A stretch of DNA of 64,000 nucleotides. It comes from Amoebophrya sp. A120. Lineage: Eukaryota; Sar; Dinophyceae; Syndiniales; Amoebophryaceae. The position numbers and the translations under genes were made by a program. Shown here piece after piece: positions 1-9,860 of the stretch. The notes below the pieces were generated by a model, which was given only the letters and a program-made list of their open reading frames with translations, made no database searches and was not told the origin of the DNA. The stretch spans positions 5,575,709-5,639,708 of the forward strand of contig CAJINV010000002.1 of assembly GCA_905178155.1 (NCBI GenBank). Reading direction: 5' to 3'. Position 1 is the first letter of the stretch. Each line of letters starts with the position of its first letter.

Positions 1-217
1 GTATTCGCATAGAAATACAGCACCTGGAAGGGCCACTCAAGAACTTCTACGGATGTACTCTTAGTACTATCCGCAAGGCAAGTTCTTGCGTCGCGATCAC
101 GAAGAACTGAGTGCATGACTTCGACCCACCTGTCGTAGCTGCTCCTGCCTTAGCGTTGCAGTGCCGGTCCACGTGGAGCTGCACTTCCACCACTAGCACT
201 ACTTCAGTCCGCATGAA

Positions 218-1793
218 TTATACAAATTCGAGAACGGCCGGGCAAGAACGCTCTGTTGACTTTTTACATTGTATACCTCGGTGGTCAAGCACGGCCGCTA
301 TCGTCTGATCCGTCGTACAGGTGGACCTGTTGCGACCAACGGCTGCAGGCTCAACAAGTGCTCCTTCCGCACCGTCTTCGCCTCGGCCCGTCCATGTCGC
401 GCTGCTAGAAGCTGCAACCTCTGGCCGCCGCGAAGAGAAAACATTCGCACGTAGCGCCAGGGCGAGGCTCTTCGGAGAGACCGTGCGACTTCTGCGTTGT
501 TCCTCCGGGTTGTAGTTGTATCTCTTACTTTCGGTGGTGTCGCGCGGAGACGTGGCAGGAAGAACGTCATCTCCCTCCGCTCCTGACCGCGCCAGACGGG
601 GGGGAAAATTAGACTGCTCGTTTGGTTGCTCACAACACCCGGGCCGACCCTGCGTTTTTGTCGCGCCGCTACTTGTAGGACCCGTACCCACCAAAGCGTC
701 TGAGATGGCCTCGAACAGCTCCTGGACACTGTCGGTGGGAGGCGCAACTGAGGATTCCTCCGTGGCAGCTTTTACGTTATTTTCACCGTCGAGGACAAAA
801 CTCCGACCAGGACCAGGAGCACGCTCCTCGTCATGCTCAGCTCTGCCGCTTTTACCACCGGTTCCGCTCCTTCCCCCACCAGCCGTGTTGAGGCAGTCCA
901 CCCGCGTGAACGCATTCGCTAGCAGGCCCAGATTCCGACTGTCCAGCGATGACACATGGTTTTCCTGGTCCTCTGACGATTTTATTCCCGTCCGGGAAGC
1001 AGGGTTCGCGGCGTCTTTTTTCACCCTCGCAGCGCACTTCCTGGCGAATTCAGACCAGAAACTGCTGGTGCTGCTTCCCCTTGGAGATGGTGCGCGTAGG
1101 GTTGCAGTGCTTGCGTCTCCTGCTCTCGCGGTTGGAGGGGCGCGCGACTGCGGCACCACCATGGCGCAACCAAAAGATGTTGAACTCGGGGGAACATTTT
1201 TCGGAGCGTAGTGAGACAAAGCGTTCGCGATGAAAGCCAGATCGGACACTGGCAAGCTATCGGCACATATCAAATGTAAAAATGTCTGGGTCTGGAAGAT
1301 TCTGAAACTTGTCATGCACGTTTTGCATGGGCCACGATGTCTGTGATGCATACCCTCGCATCACAGACTTTTTGAGGGCTTCGTGATACCTATTCCGCAT
1401 GACAAATGCCCTCTCCGCGTAGCCAAAATTGCATTCCCTTTGCTGGTCATGCAATACAGATTTTTTTAGAATCCAAATGCAGCATCACAAGTTCGGATTC
1501 TTCCAGACCCAGACATTTTTACACTTGATAGCACACTGCAGCACCCGGGTCTGAAGCTGGTCCACTATTGTGAGGAAAAACTATCTCAGAAGTCTCAACT
1601 TGTAATGCGAAACTTGTTCCTCGAGACAGTTTTTTCTCAAGCTCGACATGCGAGACAGTCCTCCTTCGTAAGTGTTTTTGCTTGTGTCGCACTTAGCACA
1701 GGTGAGCAAATTTGAATGGCTGAATCTGCAAAGGTTTGAGACTGAGACAATTTTTTCGTACGATATCCACGGAGAACGTTCGACGCCTAATGG
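218..1793 (-). CDS. 3' part of a gene with possible helical-repeat (HPR-like) motifs
   Basis: Unrecognised protein, C-terminal part only; the start lies to the right and was not found. Removing elements J (1566-1765) and A (1268-1530), each with one TSD copy, gives a continuous frame reading VDQLQTRVLQCADSLPVSD and then LAFIANALSHYA. About 100 residues later comes SRNLGLLANAFTRV. These LAxxANAL-type segments resemble the heptatricopeptide/FASTK-RAP repeats of alveolate organellar RNA-binding proteins, but two weak repeats are not proof. The rest is low-complexity, rich in Ser, Gly, Glu and Arg. The stop codon is at 218. A CAG just upstream of the exon at about 1794 looks like an ordinary acceptor. 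The frame-restoring joins support it being a real gene; the family assignment is inference. Confidence 0.55.
1268..1530. mobile_element. Introner element, family A
   Basis: Ends carry the family A inverted repeat (GTCTGGGTCTGGAAG on the left, complement on the right). The 5-bp TSD GCACA flanks both sides. It lies within the minus-strand coding region, and excision plus one TSD joins LQC to ADSLPVSD in frame. The interior holds several TGTCATGC/GCATCACA words. Confidence 0.93.
1566..1765. mobile_element. Introner element, family J
   Basis: A 200-bp element with imperfect TIRs containing GTCTCAGTCTCAAAC-like sequence and GAAAAAA near the tip. The TSD TCCAC is exact on both sides. It sits 35 bp from the next element, leaving a short exon between. 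The same family recurs at 57207 and 63022. Confidence 0.85.
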
Positions 1794-1795
1794 CT

Positions 1796-3130
1796 GAGGG
1801 GTATGGAAAGAAAAGCGCTATTTGTTTCTGTCACTTTGTATTTTGCAGATGCCGCAGATGCAGCAGCAGCTTTTCGTTTTGCATAATAAATTTTTCTGGC
1901 AGCAAAATTGTACTGCAGAAATACGAGGGAAGGGTCACGTGTAAAGCTTCAGCTTTTTTGTATGCATTATTACGCATTAAAAACATTGTTTCATTGCAAA
2001 ATTGCCAATGAGTGCTCGTGACAAACTTATTTTGTCTGATAACAGGAGGAAGCTATCCGGGAGAAAAACTGTGTGAAGAAAAGTTCAAATTAAACAAATA
2101 TCACTTATCCTGCCAAGCGTCCAGTAGCAGTAGCTCAAGGCTCTTTATTTTGTTTGAGTCGCGATCAAGACAATGGAGAATTCTAATTGCGTTTGCGACA
2201 CACAATCTGCGAACAAAACGTTTCTGCTGTCGAACCGAACAAAAAAAATTGCGATGCTAGAGTACTGGAATTTACTATAACACAGTTTTTTCCTTGGATA
2301 GAAGGACGCTTGCTTGTCCATTGTCTGCATTACCGCTACTCGTCCGGGAAGCAAACGGCCATATTGGGCGAAGAAAGCTCGTCAGATTGTTTTGGAAAGA
2401 GGCACAAACGCAAACCAAGCGACGCGGTTTTCCTTCGCTAGCCGATTGAAGCCGAGCCCGATCCGCCATAAGACGAACAGCTAAAAAAACTGCTGCAGCC
2501 GTCTACGCTGGCTCGGAGTCGGCCGCCCCCTGCCTGCATTCCTCCCCGACCGCTTCAAACCCCAAGTGACGTGGTACACAAAACGGGCTGGACAGGACAT
2601 GAACCTGATGGGCTTGCTGTGAGAGGGCTCCTGCTGATGTCATAATTCGCCGCATGCTGAGTCTGGATTGTCTCGTTTTGTCGATGTGGAGATGCAGCAG
2701 GAGGTACTACAAAAAATACAGGTTTTCACTTAGTCATAACGACCTCGCGTTCGCAGCCTACAGTTCCTATCAGGTGTCACAAGCAACAGAGACTGTGCTA
2801 CCAGCAGCCCCAGTAAGTCGTACGTGCAGCTGACAATCATACACAAGCTCGCGGGCTGCAACCAATAGTACGCGGATGAAAAAGGATGGCGCTTGATCTT
2901 CTGCACAACAGGCGAATGATCAACGTTTCGTCGACAAAGAAGATCCGCAATCGAACCTGACTACAGTTTCTAAAAACACAGTCTCCGTTCTGCTACACGA
3001 AGACGCATGATCATCGACATAATTCGTCAAGTGGCAATAAAGTACTAGTGATTTTCTAGATTGGTATACACGACGGAAAACAAAAAACACATGGCAGGAT
3101 GTTGAGGATCATTTTGAACTCAGCTCGCTG
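1796..3130. other. Stretch without a supported gene
   Basis: AT-richer sequence with only short, unconvincing reading frames on both strands. It may hold upstream introns or exons of the gene ending at 218, or intergenic DNA. I see no TIR pair or tRNA/rRNA signature. Confidence 0.4.
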
Positions 3131-3132
3131 AT

Positions 3133-3171
3133 GATCATCGTGGCGCAGATCCGGTTCAGAGAGAAGCGCAG
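3133..3171 (+). repeat. Duplicate of an exon-like segment at 4804-4842
   Basis: About 39 bp reading IIVAQIRFREKRR on the plus strand recur almost exactly at 4804-4842. The right copy is followed by GTAAGG, a good donor site. The left copy is followed by CGAGAG and has lost it. This looks like a duplicated exon fragment. Confidence 0.7.
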
Positions 3172-3199
3172 GCGAGAGAGAACCTCGCCTCTTCCTGTA

Positions 3200-3673
3200 G
3201 ACGCAAGTTAGCGCTTGTCACGACCTGTGTCCAACACTAGCAGGTTTTCCATGACCCGTGAGGTCTGGAATGCGGAACCTAGCATGACAGACTCTGTGAG
3301 GTCTCTGTCCTGCCTATCCTGCATTAGAAACTCTCTCCCAACTTGGTCGAAAGTAGTGGACAGCTTTTGGCACTCATGCAACACAGACTTTTGCATGATT
3401 CGGATTTAGCATGACAAGTTGCATCACAACCCCAGCACTGATCAGCATCACAAATTTTCCGAGCTGACTAGCTCAAATTTGTGGCGCAGAGGAGCCCAAT
3501 AGCAGGCGGATCTGTTATGCAGAAGATGATACCTTGCACGCCTAGGCTCTGCATCAGAAAGGCTCATAGTCATAGTCCTTCCATGCAAGACAAAATGCTT
3601 TCATTTGCAAACTTTGCATGAGAAACAGAAAGTTTTGCAAAAAATTCCATGGTGCGGACATTTGTCACTGTCA
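3200..3673. mobile_element. Composite of introner fragments (families A and D)
   Basis: Positions 3215-3420 match the interior of the family A elements at 13083 and 24814, but inverted and without intact ends. Positions 3533-3673 match the interior and right end of family D (ending like CACTGTCATAG). No matching left D terminus was found, so this is a scarred or rearranged insertion. Confidence 0.6.
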
Positions 3674-3674
3674 T

Positions 3675-4366
3675 AGCTGCAGCGATTACTCCGGCTGGTC
3701 AACTCGCTGTCCGACTGCACGGAGTTTCACGTGGCGAGCAAATTTCTGCGGATTCTGAACCTGTCCCACAAGTGCGGGGCGCGAGACTTGGAGCAGTTGC
3801 GGGAGGTTTTGCCCGCGGAAGTGCCAAAGTCCCGGCTGGATGTGCTGTTTCTCTGGCAGGACTATTTGAATAATTTGATGGCCATGTTGGTGCCCAGGTG
3901 CAAGAACTACGCGCGCACGCACGTGAAACTGAACGACCAGCAGGTATGGCGTTCTTAAACGTTACATTCTCAACTGTTACATGATTTGTCATGCGAAATT
4001 AGCATCAACATCCGATCCACACAGGGAAGCTACTTCGCATGACAAATTTTGGAAAGGCTAAACAGCACCTAATTTGTGCGGAATTTGTCATGCTAAAGGT
4101 GCAGCCTCCCTTCTTTGACTTTTGCCATTCTTGCATTACAGTTGAGAGTGTAACATTTGAGAACGCCATAGCAGGAGGTGCTGTCGCTGGAGATTCTTCT
4201 GTCGCTCCACCTCATCTCGCACCTTCTGCCCATGTTTTCCTACGCGAAGTACTACTTGGTCCACCTCCAGTGCCTCAATCTGGTTTTCTACCAGTTTTTC
4301 CGCCCGGCGATTGACAACTTCATCGAGTTCTTTACAATTCACGAACCGATTGATTCTCTAGTTTGA
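3675..4366 (+). CDS. Plus-strand exons of an unrecognised helical protein
   Basis: The exon starts right after the D fragment and reads LQRLLRLVNSLSDCTEF, then a leucine-rich, probably alpha-helical stretch (VASKFLRILNLSHKCG and LDVLFLWQDYLNNLMAMLV). Removing element K (3945-4170) and one TSD joins KLNDQQ to EVLSLEILLSLHLISHLLP in frame, and reading continues to a TGA at 4364-4366. No start codon is visible, so an upstream exon is missing or unrecognised. Further exons may follow: a short segment at 4799-4842 ends in a GTAAGG donor. Unlike nearly all other genes here, it lies on the plus strand. I do not recognise the family. The clean in-frame join across K is the main evidence that it is coding. 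Confidence 0.5.
3945..4170. mobile_element. Introner element, family K
   Basis: TIRs start TATGGCGTTCTTAAACGTT and end with the imperfect complement. The TSD GCAGG is exact on both sides. The interior contains TTTGTCATGC words. It lies in plus-strand coding sequence and its removal keeps the frame. Confidence 0.9.
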
Positions 4367-4369
4367 TTT

Positions 4370-5750
4370 GATTTCCGTAGCAGCAAGAGCAAACAGCTTT
4401 ATTATCCGTAGCAATAGTAATAGGTCGATATAAAAGTACTTACTCACTCGAGAAGCAGAACAGAGTTCGTATTTCCAACGCGAATTATCCTACGATCGTT
4501 TTGTTGTATATGCAGGTCGAGAAGTATCTGGTGCCAGCGCAGGGTTTCTAGACAAGGACCAAGACAGTAAAAGTCTCTATCTATAATTTGTATTTCTGCG
4601 AATCAGCTGCTACGTGTTCAAGGTAGGATCTGTCGCAGCGTAATATCGCAGGCTGCAAGCAGCACTTGCCGTACTCTAATTACTTTCACCTTTTCTATTT
4701 CAAAATCGTTGCCAGCAGGTATTCGTCTCGTCCCCATAAAATCGTTCTGCGTGTTTGTGCTACTGGTCGTCCCTGAAAAATATTAAAGTTGCCCGTACTA
4801 TCCATCATCGTGGCGCAGATCCGGTTCAGAGAGAAGCGCAGGTAAGGTCTGAGAATGAAGTGCGTGATGTACAACTACCCGCATATTTACAGCACGTCTT
4901 CTACTTCCGCTTCTTCTGTCCTCTACACCTACCGAGAGATGAATTATCAGAACTAGTTTTGTAAAACGCAGACATCTTCACTCCACATCAGCACTTGAAG
5001 ATGAATGAGGGGAACGATTCACGAAGAACTGGAGGTTATGTGCGGGTGCGGCGATCAAGATGTTGAACATGACAATGAAATGCTATTTGCCGTTTGCGTT
5101 GCCCCTCGATGAACTCGAAAGCACAAAAAACACCCTGTCGCCAGGAGTACCTGACCTGGGCGCCGAGGCCTCTGCATCCTCCTCGTGCGTCATATTTTTG
5201 TATTTGCTTGGAATAATTGCCTTTGCAGGAGCTTCCAGATGGCTTCAGCGTTTACACGATTCATTCTTGTACCGAGGTACTACTTAGAGTTGCCCAGTGG
5301 ATCTTCACCCACCACTACTAGAGTTTTCTCTTTCCGTATGATTGGAACGAATTTTCAGGGTGGCTGGTGGTGCCCCTTCGATATTTACAAAAAATAAAAA
5401 AAAACAACAACTCCTTACATACGATTAAACATGTCTGCGTCTAGATCAAAGCATACGATTTGTCGTGTTACGTCTTGCATCTTGACAGAGTACTAGTACA
5501 ACAGCAGCAGCATTTTTTTGTACCGCATAGAAATGCTCGTGAAAACAAACACATGCACCATGACTGGCGTACTGAAGTCCGTCATAGATGATGCCTTGCG
5601 TACTAAGCCTCTGCTTCTGGTTCTTTATTTGTATTTCTCGAAAGCTCGTCTTTACATGAAGACCGACACGAATCCGCTCTTGCAAAGAGGTCCGCACTTT
5701 TTCCTCGTTAGTCCTCGTCAGTAAGCAGTTTTTCTTCTTCGATAAAGAAC
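4370..5750. other. Stretch with no supported complete gene
   Basis: Contains the 4799-4842 exon-like segment with GTAAGG. Several short plus-strand frames may be further exons, for example one reading VMCGCGDQDVEHDNEM near 5037-5085. No inverted-repeat element was seen. Coding structure cannot be resolved by eye. Confidence 0.35.
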
Positions 5751-5752
5751 GT

Positions 5753-6028
5753 CCATCAACTGCAAACATGTCTCGGTCTGAAAGTTACAAGACTTCATGA
5801 TGCTTGTCCTCTGAGATGGCAGTAGAAATTATTGTCATGCGCGTTGCGCATGAGCGTCGCTCGTTTGTATTGCAATAAAGATGGACTTTCTCATGCGGAA
5901 GACGCTACACATCAAAACTCGACAACATCTTGTCATGCGTTGCTGCCTATTGTATTCTGTGTACTTATCATCTTCCACGCGGTCGTCGCTTGACACCTTT
6001 CTAGACCCAGACATACTTGCAATCCATA
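5753..6028. mobile_element. Degenerate introner element, family A
   Basis: The left end reads TGCAAACATGTCTCGGTCTG and the right end AGACCCAGACATACTTGC: recognisable but diverged family A termini. The interior keeps TGTCATGC words. No clear TSD, so boundaries are good to a few bases only. Confidence 0.6.
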
Positions 6029-6301
6029 AATCTGTCCCAAATAACGATCAAAGTGCTGGTGTGGCAGTGACCAGCGACACGACCGTGGGAAGAAAACGTA
6101 CTATAATTATAGTTTAGTATGCCTTCTGTTCATCTCTTTCGGTATTCTTTCCTGCCGCAATTTGTCAATCTTTACTTTGCATTTCGTTTGCAAGAAAATG
6201 AAAATTAATACTAAAAAAATGCGGGTCGCAATGATTTTGAGAATCTTCAATATGCGGAAACTCCGTCGTCCCACTGCCGGTGTCGCGGGTGGAGCACCGT
6301 T

Positions 6302-6772
6302 TTACGTTGCCCCACCTGCTGAGTCCGGTCGTGGTCTGCGATCAGCGAACATGGATTTCTCGTTGGTACAGCAACAGCTGCAGTGATGAAGCATAAAGTT
6401 TCGACAACACAGGTCCAAATTGCACCATTTAGAGCTCCAACATTCTTGGCAACGACAACGAGTAATATGAAAGCATTTACAGACTTTTGTCGACGCACAA
6501 GCCCGCCGCATTGGACAGCAGACGAAACAAAATACGACTAAAAAGGTGACAACTGAGAGGATGATTATACAAATAACGAGTACTATGGGGTCAGTCACCA
6601 CAGGAAACCCGGACGGAAAATCGTATACATCAAATTCGGGTACATATTTTGCGTGGGCGAGGGAGTCAAGCAAATACGCCACAAGTAGTCCCCCTATAAC
6701 GAGCTTAAAAAAGAACCACCCACAAAACTCAATATAACCATTATCCTGATCCTTGTTCTCTCGCTGATCCAT
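6302..6772 (-). CDS. Small membrane protein with cysteine-rich tail
   Basis: A 156-residue open frame with no element inside. It has two hydrophobic segments, around residues 20-36 (FKLVIGGLLVAYLLDSL) and 62-84 (IVLVICIIILSVVTFLVVFC). A cysteine-rich tail follows with CRCQECW, CNLDLCC and HHCSCCC. This suggests two transmembrane helices and a metal-binding or palmitoylated tail. No family is recognised. The next frames to the right (6961-7221 and 7423-8270) are also cysteine-rich on the same strand, so these may be related genes or exons. The start is the first ATG of the frame. Confidence 0.5.
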   Translation of the reverse strand: MDQRENKDQDNGYIEFCGWFFFKLVIGGLLVAYLLDSLAHAKYVPEFDVYDFPSGFPVVTDPIVLVICIIILSVVTFLVVFCFVCCPMRRACASTKVCKCFHITRCRCQECWSSKWCNLDLCCRNFMLHHCSCCCTNEKSMFADRRPRPDSAGGAT

Positions 6773-6960
6773 GGTCGGACATTATTCTGCAGAAAAGCGC
6801 CCCTCCCTTGCCGTATGCCAAATTATTTGTGGCGCGTCTGTAGTTGCTCTGTTGCTGAGCCAGACAGTGAGGTGGTTTGTGAGACTTAAAGTCGGGAAGA
6901 CCACAGCAATCATGCGACTGCTCCGAAGGAGAAAAACAATCTTCTGCTGGCAACACGAGA

Positions 6961-7221
6961 TCAATCAACGCCTGACAAGTAATTTCGAATACCACATGCG
7001 GTGGAGTAGTACCCTGTTCTGCAGCATAGACAGCAAAGCATGAAGCAAATATCGCCAAAGAAGCATCTGCACCACCTGCCGCACTTCCCACCTGCTGCTA
7101 CCGCACCTGCACCCCCTGCAGCAACTGCACCACCTACTGCTGCTGCATTATTTTTCGAGTCTCCCATGCATTCCGTACAGCACCCGTCATACCGATCCTC
7201 TTGAAAAGCCGTCCATGTCAT
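6961..7221 (-). CDS. Short Gly/Ala- and Cys-rich protein or exon
   Basis: An 86-residue frame with an early CCTECM motif, a Gly/Ala/Val-rich linker (AAAVGGAVAAGGAGAVAAGG) and then CGRWCRCFF and CFMLCCLCC. The last cluster is hydrophobic and could be a lipidated membrane anchor. It may be a separate small gene or a 5' exon of the cysteine-rich membrane protein just downstream. The sequence alone does not decide. Confidence 0.35.
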   Translation of the reverse strand: MTWTAFQEDRYDGCCTECMGDSKNNAAAVGGAVAAGGAGAVAAGGKCGRWCRCFFGDICFMLCCLCCRTGYYSTACGIRNYLSGVD

Positions 7222-7422
7222 TATATGGCTCAGACTAGAGAGAACCCCAGCTGGCGTTTTTAGAAGTGCACACTACGTCTGCGGTAGACGTAAGTTTGGC
7301 TTTGCTTTTGCCGGGAAAAAGCCGCAATTACCTTTGTGAGGCTGCATCTTCATCACAGAGCCGGCCTCTGCCTCTCGCTGCCCTAGGGTTTTGGTTCTGC
7401 CGGGGCGATGAATTTCCACACA

Positions 7423-8290
7423 TCATTGCCTAAGCCTCGTCTCTGGACCAGCTTCAACACAAGGACAAAGCACATTCAGCTCCTGCAAATTATGTCGAGT
7501 TTTGATTTTCATGACAAGTATGCCGGGACGGACAAAGACGCCATAAAGAGGATAATCTTTGCAGCAGTTCCCCTCGTTGCAGCAGTTCCGCTTGCCGCAG
7601 CAGTTACACTTTGCGCAGCATTCATCCAGCCACGCGCATTTGCAGCACTCCCCATTTCCTTCGTTGTTTTTTTGCACCGGCAGATCGCGTCGCGCCGGGG
7701 TAACTGGGCCTACGCGATTCTCCATCGGCGGTCGTTGTCCGGGCGGCACCGCAGCTCCTTCAGCCGCCGAATAATCCTCCCCCCAATCCGCCCAATCCTC
7801 GGCGCGCTGCATGGGAGTGTCAAAATTGAGACCGCCAAAGTTGATATAACTTGTAATGCAGAAAATGGATGAAAGTTGTGACCCAGTTTCTAAGTGGCGC
7901 ATGACAAATTTGGGTAGAACCGAGATCCAGTTTGTCATGCTGTTTGGGTAAGGCATACGCCTTTTGTCATGCTACTTTAGCAGCTCAGTTTCTACCCCTC
8001 AACAGGCTTACAGTCTGCCTCACTTGCCTCCTCTGCAAGACAGGCACTCTGCGGGCTGAATTTTACGCATGACAAACTATTTCAACTGTGACGATTTCAA
8101 TCCTGACGCTTCCATACGCTGCACGTACCTGTCAAAGTACTTCACTTCTTCACGTTTCACTTTCCCTTTCTCCTTCATTGTCTCGACCCAGTTCCAGAGG
8201 CCCTCTGGCACGCCCTCCAGTCCGTTTTCGCGAATCCAATTCGCCCATGCCACTAGCGTCCATTATCCAACATCAAAAAAGTTCGTCACA
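7423..8290 (-). CDS. Cysteine-rich protein interrupted by an introner element
   Basis: The upstream exon reads WTLVAWANWIRENGLEG and runs to YFDRYVQR. Element H (7810-8116) follows. Removing it plus one TSD continues in frame as AEDWADWGEDYSAAEG. The C-terminal part has a dense cysteine block (ECCKCAW, ECCAKCNCCGKRNCC, GNCCKDYP), then about 35 ordinary residues to a stop at 7423. An open reading through the H terminus (LKSSQLK) is intron sequence, not protein. The 5' end beyond about 8290 is unresolved. No family recognised. The cysteine spacing suggests metal binding, which is inference. Confidence 0.55.
7810..8116. mobile_element. Introner element, family H
   Basis: About 45-bp TIRs: the right end reads CTGACGCTTCCATA and the left the diverged complement. 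The TSD CGCTG is exact on both sides. It is the same family as 51421-51826. The interior holds several TGTCATGC/GCATGACA words. Confidence 0.88.
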
Positions 8291-8689
8291 ATCACGCATT
8301 GGTATTTTTGCAAAACGTCGGACATGCGTACTTAAGAATGCATGTTCACATTGCAGCTATGCGTAATCTGCTTCCGACTTGTGGTTGTACTAGTCGTGCT
8401 TCTGCAATACAAGAGAAAGCTGCTTTAGCAGAAAGAGGTCCTCTCGTGTCCGGCAAAAAACAAGTGTGACAAACACAAACTTTTTTCTTTTCATAAATAT
8501 CCCCTGTACTTCGGTTTGGGTCGCCGTTTCCTTTTCCCGCTGCTCCTCCGCTTATCCGGTCTCTTCTCGCGTCCCCCAGTTTTGGCCGGGAAAGATCGGT
8601 CCCCCATCTCCCCAAATAATTCAACCTTTCTTCATTGCAGTCTATGTCATCTGGGTCTCGATTTATTTGATGTGATGTCGTAGGACGTG

Positions 8690-8920
8690 CAGCACAGCAA
8701 GATCTGTGATGCATTAAGAGGCTTCACGAATTTGCTATGTTATGTAATGCGCAACCAGACTCACTCATGCCGTCGCAAAATACTTCGAAAAAATTGTCAT
8801 GTTGCGCAGGTGTCGTACAGAACCGGAGCCGGACCGCTTTTTCATGAAGAGCTCAGCAATCATAGTATCAGTGCATCATATTTCCAGGCCCAGACACAGA
8901 CACACTTTCAATGGACAGTA
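8690..8920. mobile_element. Probable degenerate introner fragment (family A-like)
   Basis: The right side reads CCAGGCCCAGACACAGAC, close to the family A terminus. The interior has CTGTGATGC and TGTCATGTTGC words. No left terminus or TSD was identified. Confidence 0.4.
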
Positions 8921-9070
8921 CGTCCGTAGTACGCAATTTATTAAAACTAGTCATCATGCGCAGTTTCAACATAAAAAAGTTTGCTGCAGTGCAGCTACCC
9001 ACGACGGCTACTGCGCTCTGCATGGTTTCCTTTCAGCTTCTGCCATCATGACATTGACACATCAATCATA

Positions 9071-9568
9071 TTACTTTCTTGTGTACACACACCATCCTAG
9101 TAGACAAATTTGTTCTGCGTAGGAGGTATATCAAATGCAAATGTGTCTGAGTCTGGAAGACTGCAGGTGTTTGTCATGCAGATTTTGGATGCCCCGCAAG
9201 GACTGAATCTGAAATGCTGGGCTTAGCATCACAGGCGGTGTAAAAGCTTTCCAATTCATATATGCCGCATGATGAGAAATACCGGTATAGTGTAGCCAAA
9301 AGTGGGCAGCTTGTGCTACCCGCGCCAGACAAATTTTGTGTAATCTACAGGACGTGCTGTCACAAATTGCCATCTTCCAGACCCAGACATATTTGCAGTG
9401 GGTAGAGATGGGGGCCGCGGTTTTCTTCTTGATAATTTTCGATCTTCTCTCTGGATTTTTCCCCAATATCACACAGAAAAAAAGCCAGTGTATCATGCAT
9501 GCAACGAATAAACGGATGAGTAGATGATCTCTCTTGCTCTTCAAGGGGATGATCCCCATACATAGCAT
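9071..9568 (-). CDS. Short protein with one membrane segment, split by an introner
   Basis: From the ATG at 9568 the frame runs through KSKRDHLLIRLFVACMIHW, a hydrophobic stretch flanked by basic residues, then NPERRSKIIKKKTAAPIST. Removing element A (9129-9399) lets the frame continue SYAEQICLLGWCVYTRK to a TAA at 9071. That gives about 73 residues. It could be a signal-anchored small protein or only one exon pair of a longer gene. Evidence is limited to the frame-restoring join. Confidence 0.35.
9129..9399. mobile_element. Introner element, family A (variant)
   Basis: The left end reads GTGTCTGAGTCTGGAAG and the right end CTTCCAGACCCAGACATA. An approximate TSD (AGGTA/GGGTA) flanks it, so the right boundary is uncertain by a few bases. 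Confidence 0.75.
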
Positions 9569-9860
9569 GTTGTAACTGCTTTAGCTAGTAAGTACGCAAG
9601 AGGACCGACCTACCTGTGCTGACAAAGCTAGACTTTTTCCCTGGCGTAATACTTTTCTTCCCTTCTGAAGGTTGTGGCTTGCCGTATCTGTCGCGCAGGT
9701 GCTGTATGATAACGTTTTAACAAATTTCAACCTTCTTCTGGTCCGCATCCGCGAACGCGGTCGTAGCCATGTTAACTCTTTCACGCTGAAGTACTACATG
9801 CGTCCCAGAAAGTAGAGCGCAGCGTTTTTTGGCTGATGAAGACAGAACTAGGGCTAGGAA

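Noticed and set aside
7857-8115. Coding continuation through element H (LKSSQLK and similar)
   Set aside because: The same residues appear at 51.8 kb because they are encoded by the H inverted repeat; the true frame jumps over the element.
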